Shown piece by piece: positions 55,388 through 62,351 of a stretch of DNA of 62,351 bases. Position 1 is the stretch's first letter. Each line of letters starts with the position of its first letter. This stretch comes from Oceanimonas baumannii (GTDB taxonomy: Bacteria; Pseudomonadota; Gammaproteobacteria; Enterobacterales; Aeromonadaceae). The notes beneath the pieces were generated by a model. It worked only from the letters and a program-made list of their open reading frames with translations. It did not search any database and had not been told where the DNA came from. A program made the translations under genes and the position numbers. The DNA lies in contig NZ_NQJF01000018.1 of NCBI RefSeq assembly GCF_002245495.1, positions 1-62,351 of the forward strand. Reading direction: 5' to 3'.

Positions 55388-56116
55388 TCAGTATACTTCA
55401 GCCGTGCTTATGTTACAGCCTGAGCGTTGATAATCCTGCCGTTGCGCGGCACGAAGTCCGCTGATGCCAATGCCGAGCCCCTTATGTTTTACCGCGCTCA
55501 TCAGTGCTTCGGCCAGCATGTCAGGGGTCAATGGCGCGCTCACATGCATGACAAAAGGCGGAGCCAGGGCCTGCGTACTGTTATCCATAATATGGATATC
55601 GTGTGTATTGAGCAGACTCCAGCTGTGAGCATCAATCGCGGCCAGATCGGCCTGGCCTGTTCTCAGGTATTCCAGACTGCGAGCATGAGCACCGCTGATC
55701 ACCACGGAGCCCGGGTCAATGTGATGCCGGCGAAGCCATTCATAAAGCGCAACACAACCTGAGCGTGAGCTGGGCGAATTCACCACCAGCCGTGGCCGTG
55801 CCGGCAAACGGGCATGAACAGTGACGATATGGCTATAGTAGTGACCGGGTTCGCAATCAAGGTGTGCAAAGACCGGCCGGGCTACCGGCTGAAGAGAGCG
55901 TGCCGCAGGTGTAAACAGATCCGGACCACAGCACTGACTGAGTACCAGCCCCGGACAGGCCCAGAGTTCCGCCAGCGGCATATTACGTTCAAGCTTTGCC
56001 GGCCACTCCAGATCTGAATGGCCGGCAAGCTCACTGCGCAGCTGCTGCCAGAAGGCATCGAGCCCGGTGCGTGCTGGTGGCAAGTCGTACCAGGGTAAGC
56101 TGGCTATCAGCCGCAA
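55388..56116 (-). CDS. PhnD-like phosphonate-type substrate-binding protein
   Basis: A 242-residue periplasmic-binding-protein-like domain of the PhnD group. LVVNSPSSRSGCVALYEWLRR, VVISGAHARSLEYLRTGQADLAAIDAHSW and FVMHVSAPLTPDMLAEAL follow the family pattern of hinge and ligand loops. It lacks a signal peptide and no ABC permease or ATPase is nearby, so it is unlikely to be an ordinary uptake protein. It may be a cytoplasmic sensor or an orphan. The ligand is unknown. Confidence 0.75.
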   Translation of the reverse strand: MRLIASLPWYDLPPARTGLDAFWQQLRSELAGHSDLEWPAKLERNMPLAELWACPGLVLSQCCGPDLFTPAARSLQPVARPVFAHLDCEPGHYYSHIVTVHARLPARPRLVVNSPSSRSGCVALYEWLRRHHIDPGSVVISGAHARSLEYLRTGQADLAAIDAHSWSLLNTHDIHIMDNSTQALAPPFVMHVSAPLTPDMLAEALMSAVKHKGLGIGISGLRAAQRQDYQRSGCNISTAEVY

Positions 56117-56282
56117 AATGGACTCCGCATATCATTCACACAAGGTGATGAAGTGTACCAGCCAGCACCGGCAAGTAAATAAACGGCTGTTTACGTTAAT
56201 TTGGCAGCATAATTATCTGAGCTTATGGATGCAGGCCCGGTAATTTTTGAGACAAACCAGCATAAAATACTACCATTGAAGT

Positions 56283-56582
56283 TTACGATAGTTTTTCCTG
56301 CACACTGGAGACCTTATCGGCCATGGTCTGATCACGATCGTTACGGGTGCTCAGTTTGATATGGCTGGTAATGCGTACGGCACCGGCATCGTGCAACTCA
56401 TCATGGCAGCGTTTCACCGCCGCCATCACTTCATCCCATTCACCTTCAACATTGGTACCAAAACCGTGCATGGTATAAGTGAGGCCGGCTTCATCAAAAA
56501 TTTTCTGACACCTGGCTACATAGGGCGACACCGACAAACCAACGCCACCGGGTGAGACCATGATATCCATCAGCACGTACAT
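56283..56582 (-). CDS. MTH1187-family thiamine-binding protein
   Basis: A 99-residue protein of the MTH1187/YkoF-like family (UPF0045), which binds thiamine or related vitamins. MYVLMDIMVSPGGVGLSVSPYVA opens the domain and TYTMHGFGTNVEGEWDEVM carries the ligand-loop residues. AAGGAG lies seven bases before ATG 56582. It may supply or sense thiamine, the E1 cofactor of the nearby acetoin-type dehydrogenase, but that link is only positional. Confidence 0.85.
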   Translation of the reverse strand: MYVLMDIMVSPGGVGLSVSPYVARCQKIFDEAGLTYTMHGFGTNVEGEWDEVMAAVKRCHDELHDAGAVRITSHIKLSTRNDRDQTMADKVSSVQEKLS

Positions 56583-56703
56583 AACAGCTCCTTGAGTAAA
56601 CGAGTAAGATACATGGCCATTCGAGCCCGAATGAACTAGGCCAGCAAGAGCCAGATGCCAGCTTTGATGTGGCCAGATCCTGGTTTTATCCGCCATACAT
56701 AAA

Positions 56704-56731
56704 ACTTCGCATAATGTATATTATGTTAAAT
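56704..56731 (+). other. dif: dif, chromosome dimer resolution site
   Basis: The left arm ACTTCGCATAA (XerC), spacer TGTATA and right arm TTATGTTAAAT (XerD) match E. coli dif at 25 of 28 positions; the spacer and XerD arm are identical. The three differences lie in the outer XerC arm, where dif varies among proteobacteria. XerC and XerD recombine here, activated by FtsK, to resolve chromosome dimers at division. It lies in a non-coding gap. Only one copy was seen. Confidence 0.95.
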
Positions 56732-56746
56732 AAAGTATTCAGAAAG

Positions 56747-56766
56747 CCTGATGTCAGGCCTTGGCA
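56747..56766 (-). terminator. Possible terminator of the recombinase gene
   Basis: On the minus strand GCCTGA and TCAGGC form a six-base stem followed by TTTCT. It lies 28 bp after the recombinase stop and 16 bp from dif. Confidence 0.5.
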
Positions 56767-56793
56767 ACGGTAACACCCACCCTGTCGTTACTG

Positions 56794-58083
56794 TCATCCA
56801 TCCCGCAACCGATCCAGACGTTTGTTGGCAGCACTTTCATGACGCTCTGTTTTGCCGGTATGCAGATATTGTGACGTGGTATCGATGCTGTCATGGCCGG
56901 CATCGGCTTGCACATGAGACAACGGCCGGCCGTTGTAATTGATGTCGTGGGTAATGCCGGTGTGGCGAATACCGTGCACCGTGAGTGTGCGCATCTCACT
57001 GGCATCCTGGTCAAAGCCATCCGTCATGGCGGCATCGGCGGCGGCGGCCAGCAGCTCGTTCAGCAGTTCGCGCAGCTGACGAATTCCCAGGTTGGCGTTG
57101 AGCAACCCTTGATCCCGGCCTCGCCCGGCAGCCCGGTGGCGAACAAACAGTGGTGTGACTTCGCCGGGTGCCGGCAGCAGAGACAGCCCAAGGTGGGTAC
57201 GATAGCGCTGCAATGCTTCAAGCAGCTCACGGGAAACGGCCACGGTGCGCTTTTTGCCACCTTTACTGACAGGAATGTAGAAACTCCAGATCCCGGTTTT
57301 CGGATCCCGCCGGAACTGACCCATCACCGGTGAAAAACCCGGCCGGGCTGCCACTTCGGAAATCCGCAGGTAACAGCCGTACATCAGAGATACCAGAAAC
57401 AGGGTCCGCTCATGACGTTCTGGATTGCTTTCTGCCAGCGTGTGGGCTGTATTCATCACATAGGACCATTGCAGATCAGTAAATACCCGTACTTCATCTT
57501 CTTCAAACAGATTGGCCGACACGGCAACCGGTGCACCAAAGCGGCTATGGCGCATCCACATGGTGGCCGGGTTACGTTCGGTCACTTCTTCATTAATAAG
57601 GTAGGCATAAAATGAAGACAGCACCGCCATTTTGGTTTTCAGCGCCTTGTCACTGAGCCGGTACGGTTGCTCGGTGCCATCGCTCTTTTTTCCGAGAAAC
57701 GGCCGCCACAACGGATTGGGCCGGCGCTCGCCCAGCTCCTTGTCGACGACAAACTGGGCCACATTACGATAGGCAATCAGCGCCCTCGGTGGTGCCAGAC
57801 AATAGTCCACATACCGGTTCATGGTACGCCGGCTCACATCCACCGGCGAAACCTGCTCCACCTCCAGGCACCAGTGTAAGAAAGTAGTCAGCTCGCTGCG
57901 ATAGGTCTTGTAGTTGTTCTCGCTGTGACGGCTTTCCAGCAGCCATTCCATCGTGTGCTCATAAATGAAGGCAGCATCGGGTACCCGATTCAGGGTCAAC
58001 CAGGCAATGTGCTGGTTAACAGCGGCATTACCCTCTTCCAGAAACTGAGGGGAGTCGAACAGCGGAAAAACCGGTGGTACGTC
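56794..58083 (-). CDS. Tyrosine site-specific recombinase
   Basis: A 429-residue phage-integrase-type recombinase with all catalytic residues: Arg240 in YGCYLRISE, Lys in VSKGGKKRTV (about 274), His370 and Arg373 in HGIRHTG, His397 in AGHDS and Tyr406 in SQYLHTG. An N-terminal SAM-like domain (EWLLESRHSENNYKTYRSEL) is present. It is longer than XerC/XerD (about 300) because of an N-terminal extension and inserts. No other phage or element genes surround it. Its 3' end is 63 bp from dif. The start is uncertain: ATG 58083 or TTG 58146, neither with a clear ribosome-binding site. Confidence 0.85.
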   Translation of the reverse strand, partial: DVPPVFPLFDSPQFLEEGNAAVNQHIAWLTLNRVPDAAFIYEHTMEWLLESRHSENNYKTYRSELTTFLHWCLEVEQVSPVDVSRRTMNRYVDYCLAPPRALIAYRNVAQFVVDKELGERRPNPLWRPFLGKKSDGTEQPYRLSDKALKTKMAVLSSFYAYLINEEVTERNPATMWMRHSRFGAPVAVSANLFEEDEVRVFTDLQWSYVMNTAHTLAESNPERHERTLFLVSLMYGCYLRISEVAARPGFSPVMGQFRRDPKTGIWSFYIPVSKGGKKRTVAVSRELLEALQRYRTHLGLSLLPAPGEVTPLFVRHRAAGRGRDQGLLNANLGIRQLRELLNELLAAAADAAMTDGFDQDASEMRTLTVHGIRHTGITHDINYNGRPLSHVQADAGHDSIDTTSQYLHTGKTERHESAANKRLDRLRDG

Positions 58084-58199
58084 CATAAAAAACAAAGTCG
58101 GAAACAGTTGTGCGGGGATAATGCCGATAAATCCAGTTATCGGCAATGAGTCTTATGATTTCAGCATTAACACCGCCCTCGCCCTAGGAACCTGAAACA

Positions 58200-58226
58200 A
58201 TAAAAGCCGGCCAGAAGGCCAGCTCA
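58200..58226 (-). terminator. Possible terminator of the acetoin-type operon
   Basis: On the minus strand AGCTGGCC and GGCCGGCT pair (one mismatch) and are followed by TTTTATTG. It lies just after the last gene of the minus-strand operon. Confidence 0.7.
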
Positions 58227-58233
58227 GATGATA

Positions 58234-58788
58234 CTACATCTCCGGCATACGAGGGTCCCAGAGCCCGTGTTCCAGCCCCTGCTCGTAGGCCATGCCTTCG
58301 GGAGCACTTACCAACTCCAGCTGCAGGCCCCAGGGAGCCAGAAAATAGACCCAGGTCAGCCCCGCAGCCGGCCCTTCGAAATAGGGGGCCAGCTCATCAT
58401 AACTTATCGGCCAGTCGAGTACATTGGCACCCTTGACCTCACCGTAAACGCTGCGGGTCTCGAAGTCGTGGGGTAAAAAGCGCAGGGCCAGACCAGAGAA
58501 ATGCATGGTAGATCCTCCCACTCCCTTGACGATCCAGGCCGGCAGGTTGGGATAGGTGTCGGTATGATGCCAGCCGCCGGCGGAAATACGCTTGTCCAGC
58601 CATGAAATTTTCTTGAACATGGCCCACTCGTCGTTTTCGAAGTCTGCCCGGGTAAAATGTTTGCCGGCTTCGAGGATCACCACGTTAACCCCTTTTTTGG
58701 TCAGTTCGTCGGCCAAAGTACCGCCGCCGGCACCCGAGCCGATGATCACCACCACGCTATCGTCGTCCAATGAGAAAGTTGCGCTCAT
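58234..58788 (-). pseudogene. GMC oxidoreductase fragment fused to a glyoxalase-family tail
   Basis: The first 142 or so residues are the start of an FAD-dependent GMC oxidoreductase of the gluconate/choline dehydrogenase type: GSGAGGGTLADELTKKG (FAD-binding), EAGKHFTRADF, and WIVKGVGGSTMHFSG. A full enzyme would have over 500 residues. After DELAPYFE the sequence switches in frame to GPAAGLTWVYFLAPWGLQL and ELVSAPEGMAYEQG, which looks like the C-terminus of a VOC/glyoxalase protein. A deletion between two genes is the likely origin. The substrate domain and active-site histidine are missing. Confidence 0.7.
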
Positions 58789-58829
58789 GGGTTCTCTCCT
58801 TGATTTTTTACGCTAAGGTCAACGCCGGA

Positions 58830-59420
58830 TCAGACGTTGTGTTCCAGCCAGTCAATATCGTCGAAACCACGGTTGACGTACCCCCCTTTCTCCCAGGACG
58901 ACCCCTCGTAGCCGAACAACGGCCATACTTCCTTGTTATCGTATAAGCCGGTAACAAGGTGCCCCTTCAGCTTCTGAAAGAAGTCACCGTGCTCAATCAC
59001 ATAAAGCAGGCCGATCCGGTCGCTTTCCCTTTCCAGTTCGGCGTAGGTTTGCTTAAAGCGCTGGAGAGCCAGGCGATCGAGTGTCATTATCCCATCAGCC
59101 AGCAGGCGCTTGAGCCGGTTGTCCGTCGCCGCCTGCGCTTCCAGTGGCATGAGTGCCTGCAGGTAGTAACGATCTTCAATATGATCGTGCGGGAAAATAT
59201 CCCGGGCCAGGAACAGTAAAGTGCTGCCCGCCTCAGCACCGAGTACCGTGAACTCCCCTGCCAACGCGCGCCGCACCGGAACGGTCAACGCCGTGGTGGC
59301 AAGAGCGCCTGTTCCCAGGGCCACCATGCTCCCCAGGGTCAGAAAGCGGCGACGAGTCAGGCCGGCAGCGTCATCACTGAGGGTTACCCTGACAGGGATC
59401 TGTGCAGTTTTATCCTTCAT
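58830..59420 (-). CDS. TAT-exported gluconate 2-dehydrogenase subunit 3 family protein
   Basis: A 196-residue protein with a twin-arginine signal (LTRRRFLTLGSMVALG then an Ala-rich stretch). The mature part, with LFLARDIFPHDHIEDRYYLQAL and YNKEVWPLFGYEGSSWEKGGY-like elements (here YDNKEVWPLFGYEG), is that of the small subunit 3 that escorts a GMC flavoprotein to the periplasm. Its partner is the truncated gene downstream, so it may have nothing to bind. Its start overlaps the ligase gene by eleven bases. Confidence 0.85.
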   Translation of the reverse strand: MKDKTAQIPVRVTLSDDAAGLTRRRFLTLGSMVALGTGALATTALTVPVRRALAGEFTVLGAEAGSTLLFLARDIFPHDHIEDRYYLQALMPLEAQAATDNRLKRLLADGIMTLDRLALQRFKQTYAELERESDRIGLLYVIEHGDFFQKLKGHLVTGLYDNKEVWPLFGYEGSSWEKGGYVNRGFDDIDWLEHNV

Positions 59421-60159
59421 CTTGTTCCTCCATGAAATCAGATGCTTGTCCCAGCCGCTGATACAGGGTTCGGCTCAACAATGCCATGGCACTGTGCCCG
59501 GGTTTCAGCCCCATCAAGCGGGAGACAGTCACGTGCCGGTCTTCCCGTACCCGCCGGGGTTGGCGGCAGTAGCGGTAAAAGTCATTGGTCAGCCGGCATA
59601 ACTCGCCCTCGTCCTCATCGCAGAGGATGGCGGCATGGGCCAGCACCGCCTGGGCCTCCAGCCCCTTTACCTTGCGCCACCTCTGGGCGGTGCCGGCAAG
59701 TTTGCGGCCGTCCACCACCAGGTTGTAGTCGCCGTCGCAGAAGGCCCCGGGTACGGCACCGCAGTAGGCATCTATGCCCATATCCGCCAAGGCCGCGAGC
59801 AGCGGCTGGCAGAAACGCTGGTAGGCCTGCCCAATGGCCCCGGGGACAGGATTGAGGATGAACACCATGGCCACGTTGAGCAGATGCGGGCTCTGCACCG
59901 TAAGATCTCCTCCGGTCTGGCGCAGCACCAGGGGCCAGCCGCGCCGGGCCAGACGCTGGCCGGCTAGTTCGAAGCCTGGTAGCCTGCTCGATGCGGTGGG
60001 CACCACCAGGCCACGGCGGCTGCGCCAGAGCAGGAAGCCGTAACCCCGCTCGTTCCGTACCACCCGATCCAGCAACTGCTGCTCCCGGGCCAGTCCCTGC
60101 TCCGGGAGCAGCAGCGGCGGCAGTCCATTGGGAAGGTCATCAGGCTTGGGCTGGCTCAT
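59410..60159 (-). CDS. Lipoate-protein ligase-like protein of the acetoin-type operon
   Basis: A 249-residue biotin/lipoate ligase-fold protein. VLRQTGGDLTVQSPHLLNVAMVF is the family glycine-rich loop with RQTGGD in place of RRxTGGGA. GDYNLVVDGRKLAGTAQRWR holds the conserved lysine. AAGGAG lies before ATG 60159 (MSQPKPDDLPNGLPP), inside the end of the E2 gene. Its place suggests it lipoylates the free lipoyl protein encoded two genes upstream. It is a second ligase besides the one at 14563. Confidence 0.82.
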   Translation of the reverse strand: MSQPKPDDLPNGLPPLLLPEQGLAREQQLLDRVVRNERGYGFLLWRSRRGLVVPTASSRLPGFELAGQRLARRGWPLVLRQTGGDLTVQSPHLLNVAMVFILNPVPGAIGQAYQRFCQPLLAALADMGIDAYCGAVPGAFCDGDYNLVVDGRKLAGTAQRWRKVKGLEAQAVLAHAAILCDEDEGELCRLTNDFYRYCRQPRRVREDRHVTVSRLMGLKPGHSAMALLSRTLYQRLGQASDFMEEQDEG

Positions 60160-60847
60160 CGAGTTCTCCTTCCAGCAACCGGCACAGGGTATCGAAGAAG
60201 GCGGCAGCAGGTCCGCCATCCACCGCTCTGTGGTCGAAGGTAAGTGACAGCCCCATCAGGGAGCGCACACAGATCTCGCCGTCGCTACCGACTACCGGCA
60301 CCTGTCGGGTTTCGCCGATACCGAGGATAGCCAGCTGCGGCAGGTTGACCACCGGGGTAAAAAAGCGCACCCGCGACCGGCCCAGGTTGGTAAGGGTGAA
60401 GGTGCCGCCAGTCATTTCATTAACCGACAGCCTGCCAGCCCGGGCCCGGGACACCAGCGCCTTGCGTGCTGCAGCCAGTTCAATGAGGCTCAGCCGTTCA
60501 GCATCGAACAACGCGGGAGCCACCAGTTGGGTATCACTTAGAGCCATGGCGAAACTCAAGTGCACTGCGCCATAGTGCAGGATCTCGTTGCCTTCCAGCC
60601 GGCCGTTGAGCAGCGGATGCTGCTGCAGCGCCCGAATCAGGCTGTGGGCCAGCAGATCCTCCAGCGACACCCGGATACCCGCCTCGGCCAGGGCCGCCTT
60701 GTGCTCCAGCAGGGCGGTGACGTCACACTCCCCCTGGTGGCTAAGCTGGGCTGCTTCGTCCAGACTTTTGCGCATGGCGCCGGCGATCATGGCGCGCATG
60801 CCTCTGAGCGGGGTCCGGCGAATGTCAGCAACTGCCGTCGTGGTCAT
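60140..60847 (-). CDS. acoC: 2-oxoacid/acetoin dehydrogenase E2 catalytic core
   Basis: A 235-residue dihydrolipoamide acyltransferase core that moves the acyl or acetyl group from lipoate to CoA. The catalytic motif is FDHRAVDGGPAA near the C-terminus (His about 214). TPLRGMRAMIAGAMRKS opens the core. There is no lipoyl domain and no E1/E3-binding domain, which most E2 proteins carry. The lipoyl domain is a separate gene directly upstream, overlapping by four bases. Confidence 0.88.
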   Translation of the reverse strand: MTTTAVADIRRTPLRGMRAMIAGAMRKSLDEAAQLSHQGECDVTALLEHKAALAEAGIRVSLEDLLAHSLIRALQQHPLLNGRLEGNEILHYGAVHLSFAMALSDTQLVAPALFDAERLSLIELAAARKALVSRARAGRLSVNEMTGGTFTLTNLGRSRVRFFTPVVNLPQLAILGIGETRQVPVVGSDGEICVRSLMGLSLTFDHRAVDGGPAAAFFDTLCRLLEGELDEPAQA

Positions 60848-61086
60848 GATGCATCCTCCAGTTCGGCAATCTGCTCGCCCTTGGCAACCACCTCATCTGT
60901 TTCCTTGAGGATGCGCAGGCGACCAGCCGCCGGGGACAGGATGTCATGCTGTATTTTCTGCACCATGATCTCGGCCACCACCTGGCCGGCCTCGACCACA
61001 TCGCCGTCGGATGACAGCCAGGCGGTAATCACGGCGTCATCGGTTTCCTCCCAGAGATCATGGGGGATAAGTATGGTGTGGCTCAT
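60844..61086 (-). CDS. Free-standing lipoyl domain protein
   Basis: An 80-residue protein made of one lipoyl/biotinyl domain. The modified lysine is expected at the hairpin tip in EIMVQKIQHDI (Lys about 44), followed by LSPAAGRL and KETDEVVAKGEQIAEL. It would carry intermediates between E1 and the separate E2 core. ATGA overlaps couple it to both neighbours. Confidence 0.88.
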   Translation of the reverse strand: MSHTILIPHDLWEETDDAVITAWLSSDGDVVEAGQVVAEIMVQKIQHDILSPAAGRLRILKETDEVVAKGEQIAELEDAS

Positions 61087-62108
61087 GCTTGTTGCTCCTG
61101 CATCAGTTGCCGGCAGGCCTGGGCGACCTTGTCAGTATTGGGCAGCGCCCATTGTTCCATCGGCGGGGTAAAGGGAATGGGAATGTCGGGAAAGGCCACC
61201 CGTTTTGGGGGAGCCTTCAGTACCAGACCCTGCTCGGCAACAGAGGCGATGATCTCTCCACTCATCCCGAAGCTGTGGTAGTCCTCGTCTACTACCAGCA
61301 GCCGGCCAGTCTTGGTCACTGAAGCCAGCACAGTGTTACGATCCAGCGGCACAAGTGCACGCAGATCGACTACCTCGGCACTGATACCCTCCTCCTCCAA
61401 GAGACGAGCCGCCTTCAGGCCGTGATGCACCCCGGAGATAATGCCGACAATGGTAACGTCACGGCCTTCGCGCACCACAGCTGCCTGGCCGATGGGCACC
61501 TGATAGGCCTCCTCCGGCACATGAACAATGGCGTCCTTCTCAGTACCGAGCCAGCCCATCCCTTGCAGCGCCTTGTGAAACAGGAACACCACCGGGTTGT
61601 TGTCGCGGATGGCAGCGATCATCATCCCCTTGGCGTCGTAGGCGTTGGAGGGAGCCACCACTTTCATTCCCGGCAGGTGAGCAAAGGTGGCGTGTAGACA
61701 CTGTGAATGCTGCCCGGCGTCACTGTAGCCACCGCCGGTAGAGGCCATCAGCACCATGGGCACCGGGATCTTGCCGCCAGAGAAGTAAGTGTTTTTAGCC
61801 ATCAGGTTATAGATCGCATCCATACAGACCCCAAAGAAGTCGACGAACATCAGCTCGACGATGGGCCTCATTCCGTCGGAGGCCGCCCCTACGGCGGCGC
61901 CGATAAAGGCGGTTTCCGAGATGGGGGTGTCGCGTATCCGCTCCGGACCGAACTCGTCATAGAGACCACGAGTGTTGCCGAATACCCCGCCGAGCGGACC
62001 TATGTCTTCCCCCATCACGAACACGGAGGGATCGGTGCGCATCTCCTGCGCAATGGCCTCAGCCATCGCCCGGGCGATGGTCAGTTTGCGTTCCTTGGTA
62101 GCAGTCAT
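61083..62108 (-). CDS. acoB: Acetoin/2-oxoacid dehydrogenase E1 component, beta subunit
   Basis: A 341-residue thiamine-diphosphate enzyme subunit. RDTPISETAFIGAAVGAASDGMRPIVELMF and DEDYHSFGMSGEIIASVAEQGL are standard for E1 beta of acetoin and pyruvate dehydrogenases. With E1 alpha it would cleave acetoin or a 2-oxoacid and pass the acyl group to the lipoyl protein. E1 alpha is not in this window and presumably lies beyond the IS. Its ATG overlaps the butanediol dehydrogenase stop (ATGA). The butanediol dehydrogenase neighbour favours acetoin as substrate. Confidence 0.92.
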   Translation of the reverse strand: MTATKERKLTIARAMAEAIAQEMRTDPSVFVMGEDIGPLGGVFGNTRGLYDEFGPERIRDTPISETAFIGAAVGAASDGMRPIVELMFVDFFGVCMDAIYNLMAKNTYFSGGKIPVPMVLMASTGGGYSDAGQHSQCLHATFAHLPGMKVVAPSNAYDAKGMMIAAIRDNNPVVFLFHKALQGMGWLGTEKDAIVHVPEEAYQVPIGQAAVVREGRDVTIVGIISGVHHGLKAARLLEEEGISAEVVDLRALVPLDRNTVLASVTKTGRLLVVDEDYHSFGMSGEIIASVAEQGLVLKAPPKRVAFPDIPIPFTPPMEQWALPNTDKVAQACRQLMQEQQA

Positions 62109-62227
62109 GATACGGTTCCTTCTGTAGCGTAGTCCCGACTGGGGCTCACGATGATCTTCACATTACGATCCTTGTTGTGTACCAGCTCCTCGAAGCCCTG
62201 CTCGATGATATGATCGAGTGGGATACG
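62105..62227 (-). pseudogene. 2,3-butanediol/zinc-dependent alcohol dehydrogenase, C-terminal remnant
   Basis: Forty residues in frame, RIPLDHIIEQGFEELVHNKD followed by NVKIIVSP and a short tail, match the C-terminus of 2,3-butanediol dehydrogenases (MDR family). The rest is cut off at 62228 by the IS end. Butanediol dehydrogenase makes acetoin, the expected substrate of the operon, so the context fits. The upstream part may survive on the other side of the element. Confidence 0.75.
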
Positions 62228-62351
62228 CAGGGCAAGATTACGAAAGCCCCAGCCCTGACAGGACTTGCGACAGGTAAGCGGTATTTCGACTTGCCCGTTT
62301 TTGTTTACGTTTGATACCAGCCTTGAAGCTGGTATCACTGTTCAGGGCATT
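62228..62351 (-). mobile_element. ISAs1-family insertion sequence, second copy, partial
   Basis: The last 124 bases match the end of the left-hand element with a few mismatches, in inverted orientation. CAGGGCAAGA starts at 62228 and marks the IS boundary. The element continues outside the window. Confidence 0.85.
62238..62351 (-). CDS. ISAs1-family transposase, last 37 residues (partial)
   Basis: Read on the minus strand from the window edge, the frame gives NALNSDTSFKAGIKRKQKRA and SRNTAYLSQVLSGLGLS, identical in protein to the end of the left copy although three bases differ in the DNA. The start is outside the window. The stop is ten bases inside the IS end, as in the left copy. Confidence 0.85.
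   Translation of the reverse strand, partial: NALNSDTSFKAGIKRKQKRASRNTAYLSQVLSGLGLS

Noticed and set aside
56200-56222. Possible second dif-like site (CATAATTAT)
   Set aside because: Only nine bases resemble the dif centre and neither Xer arm is present.
60714-60726. matS-like palindrome GTGACGTCAC
   Set aside because: matS needs a three-base spacer between GTGAC and GTCAC. This one has none and lies inside the E2 gene. I found no convincing matS elsewhere by eye.

Overview
The window is chromosomal DNA of a gammaproteobacterium. Gene content and order point to the Aeromonadales (something like Oceanimonas, Oceanisphaera or Zobellella), but no marker here fixes the genus. Both ends lie inside ISAs1-family insertion sequences that point inward, so the piece probably stops at repeats where assembly failed.

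The most important reading is that this is the replication terminus region. A near-perfect dif site (XerC/XerD chromosome-dimer resolution site) lies at 56704-56731. A Tus homologue (31104-32003) keeps the residues that form the cytosine-6 lock in E. coli Tus. Two copies of a Ter-like motif lie at 24139-24161 and 32006-32028. One sits directly upstream of the tus start codon, in the same orientation as E. coli TerB. The motif holds both halves of the E. coli Ter core, separated by three extra bases. Both copies are oriented so that a fork that has already passed dif would be stopped.

Layout. (1) 1-430: IS end. (2) About 0.9-14.5 kb: accessory region with acetyltransferases, a leucine-rich-repeat protein, a second peptide deformylase, an MFS transporter, small membrane proteins, three alpha/beta hydrolases, and several broken genes (a GNAT with an early stop, a monooxygenase remnant, a hydrolase and a LysE exporter each with one indel at a short homopolymer). 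(3) 14.5-24.2 kb: lipoate ligase with swapped domain order, PhnA-like protein, DUF2959, DUF523, DUF945, an outer-membrane-protein pseudogene, an Ntn hydrolase, MscS channel and lipocalin. (4) 24.2-32 kb, mostly minus strand: phosphatase, pqiABC lipid-transport operon, aspartate aminotransferase, Bcr/CflA efflux and tus. (5) 32.1-40.5 kb: the sRNA SdsR, SOS gene yebG with a LexA box, ABC exporter, msrC, proQ, prc, pepN. (6) 40.8-55.4 kb: NAD-glutamate dehydrogenase, pyrD, zapC, four tandem initiator tRNA genes, rlmKL, a glutaredoxin-like gene, uup, rmf, fabA and a Lon-like protease; pyrD-zapC-rlmKL-uup-rmf-fabA-lon matches the E. coli order apart from insertions and the removal of pqiABC. (7) 55.4-62.35 kb, minus strand: phosphonate-type binding protein, thiamine-binding protein, dif, a tyrosine recombinase, a chimeric oxidoreductase fragment, and an acetoin-dehydrogenase-type operon (E1 beta, free lipoyl domain, E2 core, lipoate ligase, TAT subunit) whose upstream butanediol dehydrogenase is cut by the right-hand IS.

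All calls come from reading the sequence and remembered families; no search was run.
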